Shown here in pieces: positions 1 to 5,600 of a stretch of DNA of 5,600 bases. The DNA is from Brevundimonas sp. UBA7635 (GTDB lineage: Bacteria; Pseudomonadota; Alphaproteobacteria; Caulobacterales; Caulobacteraceae): positions 5,315 to 10,914 of the forward strand of contig DLIT01000036.1 in the NCBI GenBank assembly GCA_002483865.1, in the 5' to 3' direction. Positions within the stretch are counted from its first letter, which is position 1; every line of letters begins with the position of its first letter. A program made the position numbers and the translations under genes. The notes below the pieces were generated by a model that was not told the DNA's origin, searched no databases, and saw only the letters and a list, made by a program, of their open reading frames with translations.

Positions 1-620
1 TTGACCTGAGGCATCTCGATCCAGTCGCCGACCCGCAGCATATCGTTCGAGTTCAGCTGAACCGAGGCGACCAGGGACAGGATCGTATCCTTGAACACCA
101 GCATCAGGACGGCGGCCAGCGCCCCCAAACCCGACAACAGCAGGAGCGGTGAGCGGTCAATCAGGGTCGCGATCACCAGGATGGTGGCGATGGCATAGAA
201 GACCAGCTTCAGGACCTGCAGATAGCCCTTGATGCTGCGCCGGTGAGCCCGACGGCTATAAAGAGCGTTGGCCATGTCCAGACCGCTGCCGATGGCCAGA
301 ACAATGGCGACGATGGTGAAGGCCGCCGCAACGTTCTGGATCACCGTCACCACGGAGGGCGACAGGTGCGGCACCGAGGCGATGCCCAGCTGGATGATCA
401 GGGACGGCACCACCCGGGCCAGGTTGCGTACCATCGGCCGCAGCAACTGCTCCAGTTCATGCGTCGCCCGCCCTACCACCTTGAGGAGGATGTGGGTCAG
501 CACGCGGCGAACAATGAAGTCCGCCACAAAGGCAATGAAAACAAGAAGGCTAAGCCCGATCAGCATTTCCGCGACCGGGTAATTCGCCAGATTTTGGCGC
601 AGGGCATCATAATAGGGCAT
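1..620 (-). CDS. MscS-family mechanosensitive channel, YbdG-like (partial, C-terminus beyond left edge)
   Basis: Inner-membrane channel expected to open under membrane tension and release solutes on hypo-osmotic shock. The 206 visible residues are strongly hydrophobic, with likely membrane helices near residues 16-38, 68-88, 92-113, 136-154 and 158-186. Five helices before the MscS domain is the layout of E. coli YbdG, rather than the three of MscS itself. The last helix is the pore-lining type, rich in small residues (SGLGALAAVLMLVFKD, 163-178), and leads into LNSNDMLRVGDWIEMP (189-204), the start of the cytoplasmic MscS beta domain and highly characteristic of the YbdG branch. The remaining beta domain and C-terminal part lie outside the window. 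The ATG at 618-620 was chosen because it precedes the first helix and has a weak AGG about 8 nt upstream. It begins 52 nt after the transsulfuration enzyme on the same strand, so read-through is possible. Family assignment is firm; the exact physiological role is inferred. Confidence 0.9.
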   Translation of the reverse strand, partial: MPYYDALRQNLANYPVAEMLIGLSLLVFIAFVADFIVRRVLTHILLKVVGRATHELEQLLRPMVRNLARVVPSLIIQLGIASVPHLSPSVVTVIQNVAAAFTIVAIVLAIGSGLDMANALYSRRAHRRSIKGYLQVLKLVFYAIATILVIATLIDRSPLLLLSGLGALAAVLMLVFKDTILSLVASVQLNSNDMLRVGDWIEMPQV

Positions 621-640
621 GATGCCAACCTAAGCAGTGA

Positions 641-664
641 GGGCCGGGATTTGAACCCCGGCCC
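641..664 (-). terminator. GC-rich stem-loop after the gamma-lyase gene; possible terminator or 3' stabiliser
   Basis: A perfect 8-bp inverted repeat (GGGCCGGG at 641-648, CCCGGCCC at 657-664) encloses an 8-nt loop, starting 8 nt past the stop codon of the upstream minus-strand gene. On the minus strand it is followed by TCACTGCTTAGG, with no U-run, so it is not a classical intrinsic terminator. It could attenuate transcription, protect the 3' end of the two-gene mRNA, or merely slow read-through into the channel gene. A weaker overlapping 5-bp stem (664-668 with 679-683) would put the stop codon in its loop. The inverted repeat is certain; its function is inferred. Confidence 0.35.
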
Positions 665-672
665 CCTGTTCC

Positions 673-1836
673 TTAGACCAGGGCCTGCTCCAGGTCGGCC
701 ATCAGGTCCGCCACGTCTTCGACCCCGACCGACAGGCGGATCAGGTTGTCGGTGACGCCACCCGCCTCGCGCACATCCTTGGGAATGCTGGCGTGGGTCA
801 TGATGGCCGGATGATTGACCAGGCTTTCCACGCCGCCCAGCGACTCGGCCAGGGTGAAGACCTGGACCCGTTCCAGCACCTGACGGGTGCGGGCCAGATC
901 GCCGTCGATCAGCACAGTGACCATGCCGCCGTAACGGCCGTTCATCTGGCGCTTGGCCAGCTCGTGCTGCGGATGGCTTTCCAGGCCCGGATAGATGACC
1001 TTCTGCACCCCTGCCCGGCCTTCCAGCCAGCGGGCGATCGCCATGGCGTTCTCATTGTGCGCCTTCATGCGCAGGCCCAGGGTTTTCAGGCCCCGGTTGG
1101 CCAGGAAGGCATCGAACGGGCCCATGACGCCCCCGATAGAGTTCTGCAGGAACTTCAGCTGGGCCGCCAGGTCCGGATCCTTGGCCACCAGGACGCCCGC
1201 CACGATGTCCGAGTGGCCGTTCAGGTACTTGGTCGCCGAGTGCATGACGACATCGGCCCCCAGCTCCAGTGGCCGCTGGCTCCACGGGGTGGCAAACGTA
1301 TTGTCCACGACCAGCAGCAGGCTGTGCTTCTTGGCGATTACAGACAGGGCCTCGATGTCCGCCAGCTTCATCAGCGGATTGGTCGGGGTCTCGACCCACA
1401 GCATCTTCGTCTTGTCGGTGATAGCCGCCTCGACCGCCGCCAGATCGGTCAGGTCGATATAGCTGAAATCCAGCCCCATGGACCGGCGCCGCACCCGCTC
1501 GAACAGACGCCACGATCCCCCGTACAGGTCATCGCCGGTGATGATGTGCGAGCCGGCATCCAGCAACTCCAGCACGGTCGAGGTTGCCGCCATGCCAGAG
1601 CCGAAGCCAAAGGCCTGAACCCCGCCCTCCAGATCGGCAATGCAGGCTTCAAAGGCTTCGCGCGTCGGGTTCTTGCCCCGCGCATATTCATAGCCCTTGT
1701 TCACACCGGGGCTTTCCTGGGCGAAGGTCGAGGTGGCGTAGATGGGCGTCATCACAGCGCCCGTGGTCGGGTCCGGCTTTTGCCCCGCGTGGATGGCGCG
1801 GGTCGAGAAGCCTTGCGAGTTCTTCAGTTCCGACAT
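673..1836 (-). CDS. Cystathionine gamma-lyase / gamma-synthase family PLP enzyme (gamma-lyase favoured)
   Basis: Cytosolic PLP enzyme of the Cys/Met metabolism family, 387 aa, full family length. Visible motifs in order: YARGKNPT (51-58, phosphate contacts Y51 and R53 from the neighbouring subunit), GSGMAA (79-84, phosphate loop), DLYGG (103-107, Y105 stacking on the cofactor), WVETPTNP (147-154), VDNTFATP (177-184, D178 to the pyridine nitrogen), SATKYLNGHSD (200-210, K203 the Schiff-base lysine) and TLAESLGGVES (328-338). The C-terminal third, including YPGLESHPQHELAKRQM and PAIMTHAS, closely resembles animal and fungal cystathionine gamma-lyase. E50, just before Y51, and E331 match the two glutamates of yeast and human gamma-lyase; E. 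coli gamma-synthase has Asp at the first site. With a cystathionine beta-synthase 4 nt upstream, cleavage of cystathionine to cysteine, 2-oxobutyrate and ammonia is the likely role. Gamma-synthase (metB) or methionine gamma-lyase activity cannot be excluded. The start follows the preceding stop with no clear ribosome-binding site, suggesting translational coupling. Confidence 0.92.
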   Translation of the reverse strand: MSELKNSQGFSTRAIHAGQKPDPTTGAVMTPIYATSTFAQESPGVNKGYEYARGKNPTREAFEACIADLEGGVQAFGFGSGMAATSTVLELLDAGSHIITGDDLYGGSWRLFERVRRRSMGLDFSYIDLTDLAAVEAAITDKTKMLWVETPTNPLMKLADIEALSVIAKKHSLLLVVDNTFATPWSQRPLELGADVVMHSATKYLNGHSDIVAGVLVAKDPDLAAQLKFLQNSIGGVMGPFDAFLANRGLKTLGLRMKAHNENAMAIARWLEGRAGVQKVIYPGLESHPQHELAKRQMNGRYGGMVTVLIDGDLARTRQVLERVQVFTLAESLGGVESLVNHPAIMTHASIPKDVREAGGVTDNLIRLSVGVEDVADLMADLEQALV

Positions 1837-1840
1837 GGAT

Positions 1841-3244
1841 TTACCGGTTCAGGCTGAGGTGGTTGATCAGGTCGGTGCGGGTAATCAGGCCGACAAAGGT
1901 CTCGCCATCCAGAACAATGGCCACGCGGTCGCGGTCAAAGACCGGGATCAGGGCATCCAGCGACTCGCTGACCTGCAGGGTATCCAGATCGCGCGTCATG
2001 GCCGAGGAGACCGGCTTGGCGAAGCGTTCCTTACGGGTGATCTCGTCGGTGTTCATGATGTGGACGATGTCGCTTTCGTCCAGGATGCCGACCAGGCGGC
2101 CGTCCTGAATGACCGGCAGCTGCGACAGGCCATCGCCCTTCATCCGCTTGAAGGCGGTGTCCAGGGTGTCCTCAGGGCCAATCACGACCACATCGCCCCT
2201 AGTATATTTGCGGTTGATCAGGTCGGACAGGTCGCCGTGCAGCTCGCGCTCGCCCAGGCCCTGGTCGGCCAGCCAGGCGTCGTTATAGACCTTGGACAGG
2301 TACTTGGCTCCGGTGTCACAGACAAAGGTCACGACATTCTTCGGCTCGGTCTGCTCGCGGCACCAGCGCAGGGCCGTGGCGATCAGGGTGCCCGACGAAG
2401 AACCGGCCAGGATACCTTCTTTCAGCAGCAGCTCGCGCACCGTGGCGATGGCCTCGGCATCGGGGATGGAATAGGCCACATCGATCAGATCCGGATCGGT
2501 CGTCTCGGGCATGAAGTTCTGGCCGATACCTTCGACGGTATAGCTGCCGTCCGGCCCCGCCACCCCGTCGTTGATCAGTCCGGCCAGCGCCGAGCCGACA
2601 GGGTCAGCCAGGATGATCTGGGCCTTCGAGCCCTGCGACTTGAAATAGCGCGCATTGCCCGTGATCGTCCCGCCCGAGCCAATACCGGCGACAAAGGCGT
2701 CGATCTTGCCGTCCATCTGTTCCCAGATTTCCGGGCCGGTGGTCTTGAAGTGGGCCTCGGAGTTGGCGTCGTTGGCGAACTGGTTGACGAAATAGGCTCC
2801 CGGAATCTGCTGAGCCAGGCGCTCGGCCATGTCGGTGTAGTATTCCGGGTGGCCGTGCGGCACGTCCGAACGGGTCAGTCGCACGTCGGCCCCCATGGCC
2901 CGCAGGTGCTGGATCTTTTCTTTCGACATCTTGTCGGGGATGACCAGCAGGACGTTATAGCCCTTCTGCTTGCCCACCAGGGTCAGGGCCAGGCCCGTAT
3001 TGCCCGCCGTGGCCTCCACGATGGTACCGCCAGGCTTCAGCCAACCGGCTTCCTCGGCCACCTCGATCATCGTCAGGGCGATCCGGTCCTTGATCGATCC
3101 GCCGGGGTTCTGGCTTTCCATTTTCAGGAACAGGCGGCAGGGACCGGTGTCGATCCGGGTCACCTCAACCATCGGGGTCTTGCCGATCAGATCCAGCAGG
3201 CTGCCGACGGGTCGGGCAAGTACGGGGGTGTCGGTCATCGACAT
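1841..3244 (-). CDS. cbs: Cystathionine beta-synthase, heme-less, with C-terminal CBS-domain pair
   Basis: Fold-type II PLP enzyme of 467 aa, expected to join serine and homocysteine into cystathionine, the first step of reverse transsulfuration. The catalytic domain (about 12-330) shows NPGGSIKDR (46-54, K52 binding PLP), TAGNTG (79-84, substrate carboxylate loop), GIGSGGT (187-193, phosphate loop) and GSSSGT (281-286, serine contacting the pyridine nitrogen). NQFANDANSEAHFKTTGPEIW (starting at 154) and EGIGQNFMP (238-246) match cystathionine beta-synthases better than plain O-acetylserine sulfhydrylases. A linker leads to two CBS motifs (about 342-397 and 408-463) forming a Bateman module, which in relatives can bind adenosyl ligands; ligand binding here is unproven. 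The N-terminal heme domain of the animal enzyme is absent. Size and plan resemble the mycobacterial enzyme. The first ATG is chosen over the one two codons later because GGAG sits 9 nt before it. Cysteine synthase activity with a CBS pair is the main alternative. Confidence 0.93.
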   Translation of the reverse strand: MSMTDTPVLARPVGSLLDLIGKTPMVEVTRIDTGPCRLFLKMESQNPGGSIKDRIALTMIEVAEEAGWLKPGGTIVEATAGNTGLALTLVGKQKGYNVLLVIPDKMSKEKIQHLRAMGADVRLTRSDVPHGHPEYYTDMAERLAQQIPGAYFVNQFANDANSEAHFKTTGPEIWEQMDGKIDAFVAGIGSGGTITGNARYFKSQGSKAQIILADPVGSALAGLINDGVAGPDGSYTVEGIGQNFMPETTDPDLIDVAYSIPDAEAIATVRELLLKEGILAGSSSGTLIATALRWCREQTEPKNVVTFVCDTGAKYLSKVYNDAWLADQGLGERELHGDLSDLINRKYTRGDVVVIGPEDTLDTAFKRMKGDGLSQLPVIQDGRLVGILDESDIVHIMNTDEITRKERFAKPVSSAMTRDLDTLQVSESLDALIPVFDRDRVAIVLDGETFVGLITRTDLINHLSLNR

Positions 3245-3249
3245 CGAAA

Positions 3250-3257
3250 GGAGCTCC
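3250..3257 (-). promoter_or_regulatory. Ribosome-binding site of cbs, inside a GGAGCTCC palindrome
   Basis: On the minus strand GGAG ends 9 nt before the first ATG (3242-3244) and 15 nt before the in-frame ATG at 3236-3238, which favours the upstream start. The Shine-Dalgarno core is half of a perfect 8-bp palindrome with no loop, so it is unlikely to fold on itself. Confidence 0.55.
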
Positions 3258-3276
3258 GGTAGCGTGTTCAGTGTGG

Positions 3277-3305
3277 AAGCTGGGCCCGAACAGAGTGTCG
3301 GTCAA
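3277..3305 (-). promoter_or_regulatory. Candidate sigma-70-type promoter for the cbs operon
   Basis: On the minus strand TTGACC (3300-3305) is a good -35 match. A 17-nt spacer leads to CAGCTT (3277-3282), a poor -10 match. Alphaproteobacterial housekeeping promoters are often recognisable mainly by the TTGAC element, which is why it is listed. It would give a leader of roughly 25 nt before the ATG. The -35 resemblance is seen; promoter function is inferred. Confidence 0.25.
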
Positions 3306-3343
3306 ATCGCGCAAGTTTTCACCCTTTTGCCTCGAAGCGCATT

Positions 3344-3353
3344 AGAAGAAGGG
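3344..3353 (+). promoter_or_regulatory. Purine-rich ribosome-binding site of rnr
   Basis: AGAAGAAGGG lies immediately upstream of the rnr ATG at 3356-3358. The GG core is only 2-3 nt from the start codon, closer than usual, so pairing probably uses the AGAAG part. No in-frame upstream ATG, GTG or TTG gives a better start, and the ATG fits the usual RNase R N-terminus. Confidence 0.5.
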
Positions 3354-3355
3354 TA

Positions 3356-5600
3356 ATGACCAAGCCTCCGAAACGCCCCGCTGCGGGTTTACCCGATAAA
3401 GAGACCCTGATCGCCTTCCTGCGTGAAGCGGGGGAAGCCGAGAAAGCCGACATTGCGCGTGCCTTTGGATTGAAGGGCGTCGAACGCCGGCAAATGCGCG
3501 AAATGCTGCGCGAGCTTGAGGCCGAGGGGGCGCTGGACCGGCGCGGTCGCAAGGGCTTTGCCGAGGCCGGGTCCCTGCCGCCGGTGGGCGTTGCCGACGT
3601 CGTCAGCCGTGATGCCGACGGCGATCTCTATGTCGAGCTGGTCAAGGGCAGCGAGGACACGCCCCGCGCCCTGCTGATGCTGGACAAGGAAGGCCGCACC
3701 GCCGCTCCAGGCATGGGCGACCGCCTGCTGGTCAAGTTTGCGCGCGGGGCCAACGGCTGGGAAGCGCGTCTGGTCAAGAAGCTGGACGCCGGGAACACCC
3801 GCGTTCTGGGCGTGATCCGCAAGTCGGCGCGCGAGACCCGCGTCGAGCCGGTCGACAAGCGCTCCAAGGACACCCTGCTGATCCCGTCATCCCTGTCCGG
3901 GGATTTGCGCGATGGCGATCTGGTGCTGGCGGCGGTCGAAAAAGGCGAGCATCGCTATGGTCCCAGGCGCGGCAAGATCCTGGAGCATATCGGCCGCGAG
4001 GATGATCCCCGCGCCGCCTCGATCATCGCCATCCACACCCACGGCCTGCCCACCGGCTTCTCCGAAGCGGTCGAACGCGAGGCCGAGGACCAGGCCCTGC
4101 CGACCCTCAAGGGGCGCGATGACCTGCGCGAGCTACCCTTCATCACCATCGACCCGGCTGACGCCCGCGACCACGACGATGCCGTCTATGCCGTGCGCGA
4201 CACCGATGAGAAGAACCCCGACGGCTGGATCGTCTGGGTCGCCATTGCCGATGTCGCCGCCTATGTGCGGCCCAATACCAACCTGGACCGCGAGGCCCGG
4301 GCCAAGGGCAACTCGACCTACTTCCCCGACCGGGTCGAGCCGATGCTGCCCGAAGTCCTGTCCAACGGCCTGTGCAGCCTGAAACAGGGCGAGAACCGCG
4401 CCTGCATGGCCGTGCGCATGGTCTTCGACAAGGACGGCAGAAAGACCGGGCACAAGTTCACACGCGGCCTGATGCGTTCGCACGCCAAGCTGTCCTACGA
4501 ACAGGCGCAATCCGCCATCGACGGCCTGCTGGACGACGCCACCGGGCCGATCATGGAGACGATCCTCTATCCGCTGTGGAACGCCTATCGCACCATGCTG
4601 AGGGGCCGGGAGCGCCGCAGCCCCCTGGCCATCGAAAGCCCCGAGCGCCGCATCATCATGTCGCCCGACGGCGGCATCGCCGGCATCGAGCCGCGCAAGT
4701 CGCTGGAAGCTCACCGCCTGATCGAAGAGATGATGATCCAGGCCAACGTCTGCGCCGCCGAGACGCTGGAGAAGACGCACACGCCGCTGATCTATCGGGT
4801 CCACGACGCGCCCAGCCAGGAGAAGATCTTCAACCTGGCCGACTTCCTGCACACCATCGGCAAGCCCTGGAACAAGGGCGAGGCGCCCAACACCAAGCGC
4901 TTCAACAAGCTGCTGGAAGAAACCCGCGACACCCCGCACGCCGAGGTCGTCAATGAGGTCGTCCTGCGCACCCAGATGCAGGCCTTCTACTCCCCTGAGA
5001 ACGTCGGCCACTTCGGTTTGCACCTGGACCGCTACGCCCACTTCACCTCGCCGATCCGGCGTTATTCCGACCTGATCGTCCATCGCGGGCTGATCCGGGC
5101 GCTGAAGCTGGGATCGGACGGCCTGACCGACCGCGAGATCGCCGAGCTGAGCGGCATCGCCGAACACGTCACCGAGACCGAGCGCCGCTCCATGGCCGCC
5201 GAACGCGACGCGATGGACCGCTACATCGCCGCCTTTCTTGAAGAGCATGTCGGTGCGACCTTCAGCGGCCGGATCACCGGCGTCACCCGCTTCGGCCTGT
5301 TCATCCGGCTGGACGAAACAGGCGCCGACGGTCTGGTCCCTGTTTCGACGCTGGGCGACGAATATTTCACTCACGACGACCGCGCTCACGCACTGGTCGG
5401 CGAGCGGTCGGGCAAGCGCTTCCCGCTGGGCCGCCGGGTCGAGGTGCGGTTGATGGAGGCCACGCCCGTCACCGGCGGTATGGTGCTTGAGATGCTGTCC
5501 GAACCGGACCCGCGCGATCCGAACGCCCCGGCTCCGCGTTACGGCATGCGCGGAAGAGGCGGCAACGGCCCGCCCAAGCGCGGAAAAGGCCGCCCCGGCG
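3356..5600 (+). CDS. rnr: Ribonuclease R, 3'-5' exoribonuclease (partial, last residues beyond right edge)
   Basis: Cytosolic RNB-family exonuclease that degrades structured RNA processively from the 3' end in mRNA and rRNA turnover. About 748 codons are present. Domains in order: N-terminal winged-helix (about 14-65), cold-shock domain 1 (77-130), cold-shock domain 2 (149-205), RNB catalytic domain (about 256-590), S1 RNA-binding domain (633-715) and a Gly/Arg/Lys-rich tail (from 720) cut by the window edge. The catalytic motif ITIDPADARDHDDAVY (263-278) supplies the Mg-binding aspartates D266, D272, D274 and D275, aligning with E. coli D272, D278, D280 and D281. HFGLHLDRYAHFTSPIRRY (552-570) is the second RNB hallmark, containing conserved substrate and catalytic arginines. 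The helix-turn-helix and full double cold-shock set favour RNase R over RNase II. The reading frame is intact throughout. It is transcribed divergently from the cbs operon and is presumably regulated separately. Confidence 0.96.
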   Translation, partial: MTKPPKRPAAGLPDKETLIAFLREAGEAEKADIARAFGLKGVERRQMREMLRELEAEGALDRRGRKGFAEAGSLPPVGVADVVSRDADGDLYVELVKGSEDTPRALLMLDKEGRTAAPGMGDRLLVKFARGANGWEARLVKKLDAGNTRVLGVIRKSARETRVEPVDKRSKDTLLIPSSLSGDLRDGDLVLAAVEKGEHRYGPRRGKILEHIGREDDPRAASIIAIHTHGLPTGFSEAVEREAEDQALPTLKGRDDLRELPFITIDPADARDHDDAVYAVRDTDEKNPDGWIVWVAIADVAAYVRPNTNLDREARAKGNSTYFPDRVEPMLPEVLSNGLCSLKQGENRACMAVRMVFDKDGRKTGHKFTRGLMRSHAKLSYEQAQSAIDGLLDDATGPIMETILYPLWNAYRTMLRGRERRSPLAIESPERRIIMSPDGGIAGIEPRKSLEAHRLIEEMMIQANVCAAETLEKTHTPLIYRVHDAPSQEKIFNLADFLHTIGKPWNKGEAPNTKRFNKLLEETRDTPHAEVVNEVVLRTQMQAFYSPENVGHFGLHLDRYAHFTSPIRRYSDLIVHRGLIRALKLGSDGLTDREIAELSGIAEHVTETERRSMAAERDAMDRYIAAFLEEHVGATFSGRITGVTRFGLFIRLDETGADGLVPVSTLGDEYFTHDDRAHALVGERSGKRFPLGRRVEVRLMEATPVTGGMVLEMLSEPDPRDPNAPAPRYGMRGRGGNGPPKRGKGRPG

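Larger units (their letters stand above)
3245..3355. promoter_or_regulatory. Divergent intergenic region between cbs and rnr
   Basis: These 111 bp must hold the start signals for both the leftward cbs operon and the rightward rnr gene. The stretch around 3301-3350 is less GC-rich than the flanking genes (gttttcacccttttg, and attagaagaa before the rnr start), as expected for a promoter zone. I see no SAM-type or other riboswitch: on the cbs side the room between a plausible promoter and the start codon is only some 25-45 nt. No clear operator palindrome other than GGAGCTCC at the cbs ribosome-binding site stands out. Confidence 0.6.

Noticed and set aside
641..720. Possible tRNA gene on the minus strand, suggested by the GTTCAAATC motif
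   Set aside because: No cloverleaf can be built: the 5' part would be gamma-lyase coding sequence, no segment pairs with the putative acceptor strand, and CCA is absent.
243..755. 170-codon plus-strand open frame spanning the channel start, the spacer and the gamma-lyase end
   Set aside because: It crosses two real gene ends on the other strand, has the composition of reverse-complemented coding DNA and turns Pro/Arg-rich at its end.
793..1857. 354-codon open frame on the plus strand opposite the gamma-lyase gene
   Set aside because: Antisense shadow with Arg/His/Gln-rich composition and no recognisable motif. The opposite strand is a well-conserved enzyme.
1742..3262. 506-codon open frame on the plus strand opposite cbs
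   Set aside because: It is an antisense shadow of the GC-rich gene. Its translation is a low-complexity mix rich in Gln, Asp, His, Val and Gly with no domain, while the minus strand encodes a complete, motif-rich PLP enzyme.
3245..3300. SAM or other sulfur-related riboswitch upstream of cbs
   Set aside because: The leader is too short and shows no paired-helix architecture that I can recognise.
4133..5389. 418-codon open frame on the minus strand opposite rnr
   Set aside because: Antisense shadow of the RNB and S1 region. It has no family motif and lies wholly inside a conserved exonuclease frame.

Overview
The window is about two thirds G+C, with strong G/C bias at third codon positions. 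Its proteins look alphaproteobacterial; the overall style suggests Caulobacterales (Brevundimonas/Caulobacter-like), but that placement is a guess from protein character, not from a search. It is densely packed chromosomal housekeeping DNA. I see no insertion sequence, integrase, phage gene, CRISPR array, rRNA or complete tRNA.

Layout: three genes lie on the minus strand and one on the plus strand, the two groups diverging from a 111-bp intergenic region at 3245-3355. Reading leftward from there come a cystathionine beta-synthase with a C-terminal CBS-domain pair (1841-3244), a cystathionine gamma-lyase/gamma-synthase family enzyme only 4 nt downstream (673-1836), a 52-nt spacer holding a GC-rich hairpin, and the first 206 codons of a YbdG-like MscS-family mechanosensitive channel that runs off the left edge (1-620). 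Reading rightward comes RNase R (from 3356), about 748 codons, cut by the right edge inside its basic C-terminal tail.

Function: the two PLP enzymes form a compact reverse-transsulfuration operon. The first would condense serine with homocysteine to cystathionine, and the second would cleave cystathionine to cysteine, so that methionine sulfur can be turned into cysteine. The channel gene downstream may be read through from the same transcript but has no obvious metabolic link. RNase R is an independent, divergently transcribed RNA-decay gene.

I found no convincing undescribed system. The points worth a second look are modest: glutamates in the second enzyme that favour a gamma-lyase assignment, the heme-less cystathionine beta-synthase with a Bateman module, a rare-codon/AT-rich patch exactly at its domain junction, a T-arm-like hairpin after the operon's second gene, and an unusual position of rnr next to sulfur genes.
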